Part shown: positions 33,013-41,028 of the stretch, one piece after another
Layout of the letters: every line of letters begins with the position of its first letter
Numbering within the stretch: the first letter of the stretch is position 1
Assembly: GCF_023823685.1 (NCBI RefSeq)
Contig: NZ_JAMXBF010000003.1
Span: 620,001-684,000 of the forward strand
Direction of reading: 5' to 3'
DNA length: 64,000 bases
Origin: Pseudomonas subflava
GTDB lineage: Bacteria > Pseudomonadota > Gammaproteobacteria > Pseudomonadales > Pseudomonadaceae
Notes under the pieces: model-generated
Told to the model about the DNA's origin: nothing
What the model saw: the letters and a program-made list of their open reading frames with translations, nothing else
Database searches by the model: none
Position numbers and translations under genes: made by a program

Positions 33013-33456
33013 TCAGTTCTCGGTGACCCGGTAAGGGGTATTGCTGATGAACAGATTCATCCAGCTGTCTTGCCATTCCGGCACGCCGATCTCGAAGGAC
33101 TGCTGCTCCTTGTCGAAGTCGAACCAAACGATGCCCACGGTTCTGTCATCTTCGTGCGAGCGCATGTCTGTGTAGCGCTTGTCGTAAAGCGGCGTGCGGA
33201 AGGTGGAGTCCGGTGCCTGGGTGTCGATGACGCGGATGTAGGCGAGGTCGCTCCAAGGGGCGAGCGAGACGTTTTGCACAATGAATCTGCCGCTAGGGCT
33301 GTACACCGAGAATTGCGATTCGCGATGGAGAGCGGCTTGAGCCGCGCTGGCACAGGCGATTAGTACAGCAACCAGCAGCAGCGCTGAAGCGATCCGTTCG
33401 GGAGTCTGCACTTGGGAGCGGGTGCTCATTGGACTAGATGAAACTTCCATGTTCAT
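33013..33456 (-). CDS. Secreted protein of unknown function, T6SS cargo module
   Basis: 147 residues from the ATG at 33456, which overlaps the stop of the preceding gene by 4 bases (ATGA); ATGs at 33462 and 33429 are alternatives. A hydrophobic segment (ASALLLVAVLIACASAAQA) with a signal-peptidase-like site lies at about 25-42. The mature part is beta-rich (QFSVYSPSGRFIVQNVSL, GIVWFDFDKEQQSFEIG). It is a candidate periplasmic immunity protein. I recognise no family. Confidence 0.7.
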   Translation of the reverse strand: MNMEVSSSPMSTRSQVQTPERIASALLLVAVLIACASAAQAALHRESQFSVYSPSGRFIVQNVSLAPWSDLAYIRVIDTQAPDSTFRTPLYDKRYTDMRSHEDDRTVGIVWFDFDKEQQSFEIGVPEWQDSWMNLFISNTPYRVTEN

Positions 33457-33839
33457 GGGCATAATTGAATTGAAGATATTTTCCAGATATCGACAGTATT
33501 TCCTGGGTCGCCAATCGTTGTTTCCTCAAGAGCGGCGATAAATTCAGATTTATTTAGCGTTATCTTTTTTCGATTTGCGGATATTTCCAGCTTGTAAGTA
33601 TCAGGAAAGCCACTTATCAAGTCGTCGCTAAAAGAGATATAAGAAAGCACCTCTGTGGATTCGCCTGGCTGCAGTGTTTTGACAAGATGTAAGGGTGTCT
33701 TGGCATTCGAATATTCGTTAACGTCAACATCAACCGAGTATGCGCATTCATTATAAAAATCTACGATATAGACATATTTTTTCTGAGCTGTGCAGCCAGC
33801 CATCAGCATGATCGTGAATATGGCTAGTATTCTAATCAT
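33453..33839 (-). CDS. AT-rich lipoprotein directly after the PAAR effector, candidate immunity protein
   Basis: 128 residues with lipobox LMAGC (Cys16). The mature part has conserved-looking CAYSVDVDVNEY and a DLISGFPDTYKLEIS strand, but no recognised family. It overlaps the effector stop by 8 bases, the position most typical of an immunity gene. Its base composition is strikingly AT-rich compared with the rest of the operon, which suggests recent acquisition with the 3' half of the effector gene. The mature protein would be in the periplasm, where a peptidase acting on envelope proteins would need to be blocked. Confidence 0.75.
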   Translation of the reverse strand: MIRILAIFTIMLMAGCTAQKKYVYIVDFYNECAYSVDVDVNEYSNAKTPLHLVKTLQPGESTEVLSYISFSDDLISGFPDTYKLEISANRKKITLNKSEFIAALEETTIGDPGNTVDIWKISSIQLCP

Positions 33840-35295
33840 TGAATTCTACTCGGGTTAGCCAAAGCAGGCCTTTGACATCCTGCTCGGAGATGGTTGACCT
33901 ATTCCAGAAGTCACGATGCGCAGCTTCTCCGACCGGATAGTCGGTGAAATAGTGCATCACATCCAACTCTCCGGTGGCTGGAATGTAGTGGTTGTCTTTT
34001 CTGTTTTGAGTCAGGACTGTGGAAGTGTCTTTATGACTCCATGAGTAATGAGGGATAAGGCCGCCGTCACCATATTCGTTAAGAATCAAGTGGCCGAACT
34101 CATGAGCCGCGGTATGCATGAATTCTTCATCAGGAAAAAATGCTGGATATCTGCGTAATGACCAGTATCCAGAGTTGTGGTGAATAACTCTGAACCCCCC
34201 CAGGCTGGTTGACCGACCGCCATCTACGGTTAAATTCTCGGTAAGCGGAAAGTCCTTGGCGGAAGGCTTTGCATTGATGTCCGCCTGTACCGTGCAGCGA
34301 TAAATTCCACTACTGGTATTAATACCGCTGGCGATGCCTTGGGCACGCGTACCATTGCGCGACCAGTAATGCTCAATCCCTTTCTTGGCCTGAGCTTCCA
34401 ACGCTGGATATGCCAGCGGTGTGAGACTGTTGTTCTGGCCTTTGATGCCGCCATCGGAAAAGCTCGGCCGTACAGTGACTTGGACCGTCTTGGCATTACG
34501 GTCTATTTGCGCATCGACCCAGTCCACCTCTTCGCTTTCATTGGCCAGCGGCAGCTCCACGATCTGCTGCAGGCCGCCCTTGACAGCAGTCAGGCGCACC
34601 TTGAGCGCGGCGCTCTTCAGCACCTTGGTATCGAGGACGCCGGCTAGGCTGTAGCCGTCCCACTGCCATGGGTGTTCCCCGGTGGGCAGCAGCTTGGTGG
34701 TATCGGCTTCGGCGTAGATCAGCGTGCTGCCGTCCAGCACTTCCAGGGTCATGCTGTCGGCGGGCTGTTCGCGGTTGATGACTAGGAAGTCGATGGCTTC
34801 TCGATTCTTCGTGGTGCCGCTGGCCAGCTCGGCGTAGTCGGGGATTTCCAGCGGGGTCAGGATGCGATTGCCACCGGGTTTCAACTCCAGTCGGTAATCC
34901 AGTGTCTCGCTCTCTTGCTCCGCGGCTTCGGCGCTTGGGATCAGTGCGTCGACAATTGCAGCCACGGCACTGGCGACAAAGGACACGGGTGCGACCGGGC
35001 CTATCGTTGCCCCGCCACCACTGGTCCCGATCAACACCGTCCCCGAGCCCGCCACCACCACATTGCCGTGGTTGCCCACGGTGCCGATGGTGGTCGCCGG
35101 CTTGCCGTTGATCAGCACGGTCGGGATCACGTTGCCGGACAGTGCGCCGCCGCAGGCCGAGGCATCGCCCTGGCGGGCCGCCGGCAGGCCGTCGAGCAGC
35201 ACGTTGGGCGAGCCGGCGGCGATGGGGTTGGTGCCGTGGCCGGGAATCGGGCAGGCGGTGGGGTCGCCCAGGCGGGCGGCGGGTTTACCGGACAT
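33832..35295 (-). CDS. PAAR-domain T6SS effector with a putative zinc metallopeptidase domain
   Basis: 487 residues. The PAAR repeat domain (about 1-95: MSGKPAARLGDPTACPIPGHG, NVLLDGLPAARQGDASACGG, INGKPATTIGTVGNHGN) would cap the VgrG spike. A hydrophobic Ala-rich stretch (about 100-125) and a beta-rich middle follow. The C-terminal domain has HEFGH at about 398-402, the zinc-binding HExxH motif, and a DVMHYF segment about 48 residues later that resembles a Met-turn; the third zinc ligand is not obvious. AGGAGAG precedes the ATG. The 5' part has the cluster's GC content, the 3' part is AT-rich. It lies between tssE (25-base gap) and four small genes. A toxic peptidase is the best reading but is inferred. 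Confidence 0.82.
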   Translation of the reverse strand: MSGKPAARLGDPTACPIPGHGTNPIAAGSPNVLLDGLPAARQGDASACGGALSGNVIPTVLINGKPATTIGTVGNHGNVVVAGSGTVLIGTSGGGATIGPVAPVSFVASAVAAIVDALIPSAEAAEQESETLDYRLELKPGGNRILTPLEIPDYAELASGTTKNREAIDFLVINREQPADSMTLEVLDGSTLIYAEADTTKLLPTGEHPWQWDGYSLAGVLDTKVLKSAALKVRLTAVKGGLQQIVELPLANESEEVDWVDAQIDRNAKTVQVTVRPSFSDGGIKGQNNSLTPLAYPALEAQAKKGIEHYWSRNGTRAQGIASGINTSSGIYRCTVQADINAKPSAKDFPLTENLTVDGGRSTSLGGFRVIHHNSGYWSLRRYPAFFPDEEFMHTAAHEFGHLILNEYGDGGLIPHYSWSHKDTSTVLTQNRKDNHYIPATGELDVMHYFTDYPVGEAAHRDFWNRSTISEQDVKGLLWLTRVEFND

Positions 35296-35320
35296 CCATG
35301 CTCTCCTTTGAACCAGGCCC

Positions 35321-35728
35321 TTACCTGACCTTCACTTGCCCGCTGCCATCCAGCTGCGCGGCAAAACTGACCTGGCGCTTGATGCCGTCGACCTGCAGCA
35401 GCCCTTCGATGGCGAAGTTGAGGCTGAGGGGGTCGTGCTCGCGTGGCAGGGAAATGACCCGCACCTGTTTCAGGCGCGGCTCGTATTGTTCGATGAAGCG
35501 TTCGATCGCCATGCGCGCCTGCTGCAACGCGTCGTGCAGCGACAGGCGCATGTCGTTGAGATCGGGCAACCCGTAGTCGGGCAGCGTCTGCACGCTGCCC
35601 GCCCGGGTGCTGAGCATCTTGGCCAGATGGGCAGCCACCGACGCCATCACGCTCACCTCGTGGTCGAGGCGGGCGCGGCCGACGGTGTCACCGCCGAGGC
35701 GCTCGAACAGGCTGCCGTATCCAGTCAT
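35321..35728 (-). CDS. tssE: T6SS baseplate protein TssE (gp25-like)
   Basis: 135 residues. The gp25-like lysozyme-fold family pattern is present: LFERLGG, SVMASVAAHLAKMLSTRAGSVQTLPDYGLPDLND, EQYEPRLKQVRVIS and LNFAIEGLLQ. It joins the sheath end to the baseplate. The ATG at 35728 was chosen because it lies 7 bases after the tssC stop and gives the family N-terminus. In P. aeruginosa HSI-II the next gene is tssF; here a cargo module of about 3.1 kb intervenes. Confidence 0.94.
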   Translation of the reverse strand: MTGYGSLFERLGGDTVGRARLDHEVSVMASVAAHLAKMLSTRAGSVQTLPDYGLPDLNDMRLSLHDALQQARMAIERFIEQYEPRLKQVRVISLPREHDPLSLNFAIEGLLQVDGIKRQVSFAAQLDGSGQVKVR

Positions 35729-35735
35729 TTGGCTC

Positions 35736-37211
35736 TTACTCCTTATCCAGCTTGCCGACCAGGGACAGGGTGAAATCGGCACCCATGTACTTGAAGTGCG
35801 GGCGCACGTTGAGGCTGACGCGGTACCAGCCCGGCTCACCTTCCACGTCGCTGACGATCACCTGCGCGGCGCGCAGCGGACGGCGGCTGCGGACTTCCGA
35901 GCTGGGGTTCTCCTGGTCGGCGACGAACTGGCGAATCCACTTGTTCAGCTCCAGCTCCAGGTCGGTGCGCTCTTTCCAGGCGCCGATCTGCTCGCGCTGC
36001 AGCACCTTCAGGTAGTGCGCCAGGCGGTTGACGATGAACAGGTAGGGCAGCTGGGTGCCGAGCTTGTAGTTCAGCTCGGCGGTCTTGCCTTCCTCGCTGA
36101 TGCCGAAGAACTTCGGCTTCTGCGTGGAGTTGGCGGAGAAGAACGCGGCGTTGTCGCTGCCCTTGCGCATGGTCAGGGCGATGAAGCCTTCCTCGGCCAG
36201 CTCGTACTCGCGACGGTCGGAGACCAGTACCTCGGTGGGGATCTTGGTCTCGATCTCGCCCATGCTCTCGAAGTGGTGCAGCGGCAGGTCTTCCACCGCG
36301 CCACCGCTCTGCGGGCCGATGATGTTCGGGCACCAGCGGAACTTGGCGAAGCTGTCGGTCAGCTTGGAGGCGAAGGTGTAGGCGGTGTTGCCCCACAGGT
36401 AGTGCTCGTGGTCGCCGGCGACGTTCTCCTTGTAGACGAAGGTCTTCACCGGGTTCTCTTCCGGGTCGTAAGGGTTGCGCAGCAGGAAGCGCGGCAGGGT
36501 CAGGCCGACGTAGCGCGCGTCTTCGCGCTCGCGGAAGCTCTGCCATTTGGCAAACTGCGGGCCCTCGAAGTGGTCCTTGAGATCCTTCAGGTTGGGCAGG
36601 CCGGTGAAGCTCTCCAGGCCGAAGAATTTCGGGCCGGCGGCGGCGATGAAGGGTGCGTGCGACATGCAGGCGACCGAGGCCACGTGCTGCAGGCACTTCA
36701 TGTCCGGCGAGCTCGGGTCGAAGAAGTAGTTGGCGACCAGTGCGCCGACCGGCTGGCCACCGAACTGGCCGTACTCGGCGGTGTAGATGTGCTTGTACAG
36801 GCCGGACTGAACGATTTCCGGGCTGTCCTCGAAGTCGTCCAGCAGGTCCTGCTTGGAGGCGTTGAGGACCTCGATCTTGGTGTTCTCGCGGAAATCGGTG
36901 CGATCGACCAGCAGCTTGAGGCCGCGCCAGGAGGACTCGAGGCCCTGGAAGTCGGCGTGGTGGAGGATCTCGTCCATCTGCCGGCTGAGCTTGGCGTCGA
37001 TCTCCGCGATCATGCGGTCGACCATGGCCTTCTTCACCGGCTCGTTCTGGTTGTGCGGCTTCAGCAGCTCCTCGATGAAGGCGGACACGCCACGCTTGGC
37101 GATGTCGTAGGCCTCGTCGTCCGGAGTCAGGCGGGTTTCCGCGATGATGCGATCGAGAATGCCGGCGTCGGCGACATTCCGGGTGTTTTCCACTACTGCA
37201 CTGGTGCTCAT
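35736..37211 (-). CDS. tssC: T6SS contractile sheath large subunit TssC (VipB)
   Basis: 491 residues, the normal length. Clear family segments include LESSWRGLKLLVDRTDF, GQFGGQPVGALVANYFFDPSSPDMK, LPRFLLRNPYDPEENPVKTF and the C-terminal WYRVSLNVRPHFKYMGADFTLSLVGKL. With TssB it forms the cytoplasmic sheath whose contraction drives secretion and which ClpV recycles. It begins 23 bases after tssB. Confidence 0.98.
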   Translation of the reverse strand: MSTSAVVENTRNVADAGILDRIIAETRLTPDDEAYDIAKRGVSAFIEELLKPHNQNEPVKKAMVDRMIAEIDAKLSRQMDEILHHADFQGLESSWRGLKLLVDRTDFRENTKIEVLNASKQDLLDDFEDSPEIVQSGLYKHIYTAEYGQFGGQPVGALVANYFFDPSSPDMKCLQHVASVACMSHAPFIAAAGPKFFGLESFTGLPNLKDLKDHFEGPQFAKWQSFREREDARYVGLTLPRFLLRNPYDPEENPVKTFVYKENVAGDHEHYLWGNTAYTFASKLTDSFAKFRWCPNIIGPQSGGAVEDLPLHHFESMGEIETKIPTEVLVSDRREYELAEEGFIALTMRKGSDNAAFFSANSTQKPKFFGISEEGKTAELNYKLGTQLPYLFIVNRLAHYLKVLQREQIGAWKERTDLELELNKWIRQFVADQENPSSEVRSRRPLRAAQVIVSDVEGEPGWYRVSLNVRPHFKYMGADFTLSLVGKLDKE

Positions 37212-37234
37212 GCTCGGGCTTCCTTGTCGAGAAT

Positions 37235-37741
37235 TCAGGCGTCTTGCGGGGCCTGGGCGGCGAGGCCCAGTTCACCCAGTACGCGGTCGCGGGAGTCGTC
37301 GTCGGAGAGGACGCTTTCGATGGCCTTGCGGAAGGCCGGGGCGTTGCCCAGCGGGCCTTTCAGGGCGACCAGAGCGTCGCGCAGTTCCATCAGCTTCTTC
37401 ATCTCCGGCACCTGCTCGACCACGGCGGCGGGGTTGAAGTCCTTCATCGAGTTGATGCGCAGCTGCACCGGCAGCTCGTCATCTGTTTCTTCGTCCTGCA
37501 GACGGTTGGGCACGGCGAAGGTCAGGCTCAGCTCCTGCTTGGCCAGCACTTCGTCGAAGTTGTTCTTGTCGATGCTGATCGGCTTGCGGTCCTCGATCTT
37601 GCGATCGTCGGCGCGCTGGGTGAAATCGCCCAGCACCATCAGTTTCAGCGGCAGTTCGATCTCTTCCTGAGCGTTGCCAGTTGCCGGTTTGAAGGTGACG
37701 TTGATGCGTTCCTTGGGGGCTACCGAGCCTTCTTTGGCCAT
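37235..37741 (-). CDS. tssB: T6SS contractile sheath small subunit TssB (VipA)
   Basis: 168 residues. Family segments: SVAPKERINVTFKPATGNAQEEIELPLKLMVLGDFTQR, RKPISIDKNNFDEVLAKQELSL and LRINSMKDFNPAAVVEQVPEM. It pairs with TssC to build the sheath. A GGAGATACACCCA ribosome site precedes the ATG. It lies 46 bases after tssA. Confidence 0.98.
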   Translation of the reverse strand: MAKEGSVAPKERINVTFKPATGNAQEEIELPLKLMVLGDFTQRADDRKIEDRKPISIDKNNFDEVLAKQELSLTFAVPNRLQDEETDDELPVQLRINSMKDFNPAAVVEQVPEMKKLMELRDALVALKGPLGNAPAFRKAIESVLSDDDSRDRVLGELGLAAQAPQDA

Positions 37742-37787
37742 TGGGTGTATCTCCTTTACGGTCGGGTTCGTTGCGGGCCTTGCGGCC

Positions 37788-39350
37788 TCAATCCAGCACC
37801 ACTTCGAGGTCGAGGTGGCACAGCCTGCGGTGGATCTCTTCCTTGCGCTCGCGGATCGCGTGGTTCTGCGGCAGCAGCTCGTAGCAGTTGTGCAGCAGAC
37901 GCAGCACTTCCAGGGCGAGATCGGGTTCCCACTCGCCGAGGCCGGAGGCCTGCAGCGTCTGGTCGAGGGATTCGAGTTGGGTCTTGGCCAGTTCGTGTTT
38001 CTTCGCCGCGCTGCACAGGCGCGCCAGGGCGAGCTGCCAGAAGAAGCGCGCGCGGCCGCCCTGGGCCTGTGCCATGCCCTGCTTGAGTTGCTGCACGGCG
38101 GGCTTCAGGCCGTCCTTGCGCAGGCGCGGCAGTGCGGCCTGCAGGGCGACTTCCCAGGCCGACAGCTCGCCGCCTTCGCCGACCTGCACCGCCGGCTCGG
38201 CGCTCGGCGCCTGCAGGTGCGGCATGACGTGGGCGCCGATCCAGGCGCGGGTCTCTGCGTCGGCGAAGGGCGCGCCGTCGTGGAAGCGCAGCTCCTCGAG
38301 GCCGGGCACGCGTTGCAGGAACAAGGCGAGCTGGATTTCCACCTCGCACATGGCCGGCTCGGCGTTCAGCTCTTGCAGGCATTCCCAGGCCAGGCGCTGG
38401 CCGTCCAGCCAGAAGGGCGCGCGGGCGATGCTGGCTTCCAGTTCCACCAGCAGGTCGGCGTACTGGCCGGCGGCGAAGCGTTCGGCGAAGCTGGCCAGCT
38501 TGTCCGCCGGCAGGCCGCGCAGGGTGGTGATCTGTTCGGCGTTGGCCTGCGGCAGGCCATCGATCGGCAGCCACAGCAAGGTGCGGGACAGGCGCAGGGC
38601 ACGCAGGTCGCTGGCCTTCTGCTTCAGCCACCAGGCGCACAGCGGTCGGGCACCGTCCTGCAGGGCGCGCAGCGACTTGTGCGCGTCGCGCTCGTTGTCC
38701 AGCGGGGCGGTGGGATTGATCACCTGGGCGGCGGCCTGTTTGACTTGGGCCAGCGCCGCGCCGACTACACCGGGCTCGCTCTGGCCCTGGCTGGCGCGGG
38801 CGATCTGTTCGTCCAGGCGGCGGCACAGCGGCAGCAGCAGCGGCGCTTCCTCGCCCAGGTGCTGCGACAGGCAGGTTTCCAGGCCGCGTAGCAGCTCGGC
38901 CAACGTGCGGAACAGCGGCAACTGGCTGGCCACCGGAATGTCCTCGCCCAGGGCCTTCTCCAGGCGCGGGGTGAGCCAGGCCAGGGCGGCGGCGCGGGTA
39001 CGGTCCTTGCGGGGGTGCAGCTCGCTCCAGCGTTCGTCGCACAGGTGGCGGAGCAGGCCGAGACCGGCCTGCAAGCCGGCAAGACCTTCGCGCTGGTACA
39101 GCGCCCAGGTCATCCAGCAGGCGGCGCGCAGGTCCTTGGAGTGGTGACGCAGCAGCGCCTCGCTCAGGTCGCGGATCTTCTGCCAGTCGATGGCTTCGGT
39201 CTGGTGCATCGCGGCGGCCTTTTCAAGCTCGCCTTCGAGGGCCTCGAATTCGCCGGAATAACGCATATCGGCACCGGCAAAGTCGCCCTCGTTAATGGGG
39301 GATTTTGCCAAATGCAGATAATGTTCGGCGAGTGGAGATAATGCAGTCAT
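37788..39350 (-). CDS. tssA: T6SS assembly protein TssA
   Basis: 520 residues. An N-terminal ImpA_N domain (about 15-130: PINEGDFAGADMRYSGEFEALEGELEKA, IDWQKIRDLSEALLRHHSKDLRAACWM) is followed by a long helical region and a VasJ-type C-terminal domain ending LPQNHAIRERKEEIHRRL, the class found in long TssA proteins. TssA guides sheath and tube assembly. It is the first gene of the operon; only a weak GGA adjoins the ATG, so translation initiation may be limiting. Confidence 0.94.
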   Translation of the reverse strand: MTALSPLAEHYLHLAKSPINEGDFAGADMRYSGEFEALEGELEKAAAMHQTEAIDWQKIRDLSEALLRHHSKDLRAACWMTWALYQREGLAGLQAGLGLLRHLCDERWSELHPRKDRTRAAALAWLTPRLEKALGEDIPVASQLPLFRTLAELLRGLETCLSQHLGEEAPLLLPLCRRLDEQIARASQGQSEPGVVGAALAQVKQAAAQVINPTAPLDNERDAHKSLRALQDGARPLCAWWLKQKASDLRALRLSRTLLWLPIDGLPQANAEQITTLRGLPADKLASFAERFAAGQYADLLVELEASIARAPFWLDGQRLAWECLQELNAEPAMCEVEIQLALFLQRVPGLEELRFHDGAPFADAETRAWIGAHVMPHLQAPSAEPAVQVGEGGELSAWEVALQAALPRLRKDGLKPAVQQLKQGMAQAQGGRARFFWQLALARLCSAAKKHELAKTQLESLDQTLQASGLGEWEPDLALEVLRLLHNCYELLPQNHAIRERKEEIHRRLCHLDLEVVLD

Positions 39351-39388
39351 TCCATTGACTCTATTGGGCGCTCAGCAACTTAGGCGGG

Positions 39389-39410
39389 GCTTCTTATATA
39401 TATAAGAAGC
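39389..39410. repeat. Perfect 22-bp palindrome in the T6SS leader
   Basis: The arm GCTTCTTATAT is followed directly by its exact reverse complement, giving an uninterrupted palindrome with an alternating TATATATATA core. It lies 38 bases before the tssA ATG on the minus strand. It could be an operator for a dimeric regulator, a start-proximal hairpin, or part of a promoter -10 region. Confidence 0.85.
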
Positions 39411-39431
39411 AAGCGGTTGCTTGGCGGCGGT

Positions 39432-39479
39432 GTGCAACTTTCTGCGCAACTCTTTGCGCAACAACTTGCACAAGATCCT
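39432..39479. repeat. Degenerate 12-bp tandem repeat (four units) upstream of tssA
   Basis: Four units in phase: GTGCAACTTTCT, GCGCAACTCTTT, GCGCAACAACTT, GCACAAGATCCT. Every unit has G(T/C)GCAA or GCACAA at the same place. On the strand read towards tssA this gives TTGCGC/TTGCAC at 12-base intervals, the spacing of the two elements of a sigma-54 promoter, although GG is missing at the -24 position. Protein binding is inferred. Confidence 0.65.
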
Positions 39480-39977
39480 TATGCGGTGGGCATCCTAGCC
39501 CCGCAATGAGAGGTGGGCAAGGTAAAAAGTGTGACGTGCGTTGCACGAAGAAAGATTGCTGCGCGTTATTGATCCTTCATTGATACAGGTCATTTGGCGT
39601 CAATAATTAGTTGCCGATTTCAAATTGAATAAGGTGAGCAAGTTGTAACTTCGCTTGTAGGAAATGGCTTACTTTTAAATTTGTTCCACTTCACAAATAA
39701 GTGCGCGCGGCGGCGCTTTTATGTGAACTGGGCCGGCAAAAAAATCTGTCCGAGAGATCAGAAAGTGACCACGTGTTCACTCAGTTGGCGCGCAGCGGCC
39801 CGGCGCAGGTCGCGGTTCGATTTCAGGGTCAGGCGTTCGACCTTGGTCGAGTGCCGTGGCGGGAAACGCACCCGAGGCTGCTATGGTGTCTCGATGGCCT
39901 GCCGATGGTGCGGGCCGCTGCAGGACTCCATCCGCCCTGAGCGGATCAGATCACAGAACAATCACGGAGAAACCCGC

Positions 39978-40931
39978 ATGACTCTGACCCAGCGTCTCAG
40001 CCTGCTCCTTGCCGCCAGTGCCCTGGCGGTCAGCACCGCCGCTCTGGCGGCGCCCACCTTCATCAACGTGCTCACCGGCGGCACCAGTGGCGTGTACTAC
40101 CCCATCGGGGTCGCCCTCTCGCAGCTCTATGGTTCCGGCATCGAAGGCTCGAAGACCTCGGTGCAGGCGACCAAAGCCTCGGTGGAAAACCTCAATCTGC
40201 TGCAGGCCGGCCGCGGCGAGTTGGCCTTCGCCCTCGGCGACTCGGTGTCGGACGCCTGGAACGGCGTGGAGGAGGCCGGCTTCAAGGCGCCGCTGAAGAA
40301 GCTGCGCGCCATCGCCGGCACCTACCCGAACTATATCCAGATCGTCGCCAGCGCCGAATCGGGCATCAAGACCCTGGCCGACCTCAAGGGCAAGCGCATC
40401 TCCGTCGGCGCGCCCAAGTCCGGTACCGAGCTGAACGCGCGGGCCATCTTCAAGGCCGCCGGGCTGACCTACGAGGACATGGGCGAGGTGCAGTTCCTGC
40501 CCTACGCCGAGTCGGTCGAGCTGATCAAGAATCGCCAGCTCGACGCCACCCTGCAGTCGTCCGGCCTGGGCATGGCGGCGATCCGTGACCTGGCCTCGAC
40601 CATGCCGATCAGCTTCGTCGCCATCCCCGGCGAAGTGGCGAGCAAGATCGGCAATGCGGCCTACCAGCCGGCCAGCATCCCCGCCAACACCTACGACGGA
40701 CAGACCGAGGCGGTGCCGACCGTGGCCATCACCAATCTGCTGGTGAGCCACGAGAAGGTGTCCGACGAGGTGGCCTACCAGATGACCAAGCTGATGTTCG
40801 ACAACCTCGGCAAGCTGGCGAACGCCCATTCCGCCGCCAAGGACATCAAGCTGGAGGGCGCCGCGAAGAACCTGCCCATCCCGCTGCACCCCGGCGCGGA
40901 GCGCTACTACAAGGAAGTCGGCGCCCTCTGA
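39978..40931 (+). CDS. TAXI-family TRAP transporter solute-binding protein
   Basis: 317 residues with a signal peptide (LLLAASALAVSTAALAAP, about 8-25). The mature protein begins TFINVLTGGTSGVYYPIGVALSQL, the signature of the TAXI branch of TRAP periplasmic receptors. Segments LLQAGRGELAFALGDSVSDAW, KTLADLKGKRISVGAPKSGTE and QLDATLQSSGLG follow the family. The ATG at 39978 is preceded by GGAGAAACCCGC. The substrate cannot be read from sequence; organic acids or amino acids such as glutamate are known for the family. The permease gene follows after a stem-loop. Confidence 0.92.
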   Translation: MTLTQRLSLLLAASALAVSTAALAAPTFINVLTGGTSGVYYPIGVALSQLYGSGIEGSKTSVQATKASVENLNLLQAGRGELAFALGDSVSDAWNGVEEAGFKAPLKKLRAIAGTYPNYIQIVASAESGIKTLADLKGKRISVGAPKSGTELNARAIFKAAGLTYEDMGEVQFLPYAESVELIKNRQLDATLQSSGLGMAAIRDLASTMPISFVAIPGEVASKIGNAAYQPASIPANTYDGQTEAVPTVAITNLLVSHEKVSDEVAYQMTKLMFDNLGKLANAHSAAKDIKLEGAAKNLPIPLHPGAERYYKEVGAL

Positions 40932-40940
40932 GGGTGACCT

Positions 40941-40964
40941 GGCCGCGGGCGGAGGCCCGCGGCC
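40941..40964 (+). other. GC-rich intercistronic stem-loop after the binding-protein gene
   Basis: A 10-bp perfect stem (GGCCGCGGGC with GCCCGCGGCC) with loop GGAG, 9 bases after the binding-protein stop, and no T run. Such hairpins behind binding-protein genes commonly stabilise the upstream mRNA, giving more receptor than permease. It is not a good terminator. Confidence 0.6.
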
Positions 40965-41028
40965 GCTGTTCGATCCGACCGTGGCCGAGTCGCCTGCGAC
41001 CTTCGGCCTTTGCCGTTAGGAGACATTC

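Larger units (their letters stand above)
39351..39977. other. Intergenic region between tssA and the TRAP operon
   Basis: 627 bases without a convincing gene. It is AT-richer than its surroundings in the centre (about 39540-39720). The part near tssA holds a 22-bp palindrome and a 12-bp tandem repeat, described separately. I found no good -24/-12 (GG-N10-GC) sigma-54 site on the minus strand even though a sigma-54 activator is encoded in the operon. On the plus side no promoter could be assigned for the TRAP genes. A short open frame at 39701-39940 has no ribosome site or recognisable product. Confidence 0.6.

Noticed and set aside
39432..39479. CRISPR-like repeat array
   Set aside because: Units are 12 bases, contiguous and degenerate, with no spacers and no cas genes.
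39351..39680. A definite sigma-54 promoter for tssA
   Set aside because: I looked for GG-N10-GC with TGGCAC/TTGC character on the minus strand; candidates miss the -24 GG or have spacing off by one, so none is reported as a promoter.
39701..39940. A 79-codon open frame before the TRAP binding-protein gene
   Set aside because: No ribosome site, no recognisable motif, and composition of spurious frames; treated as intergenic.
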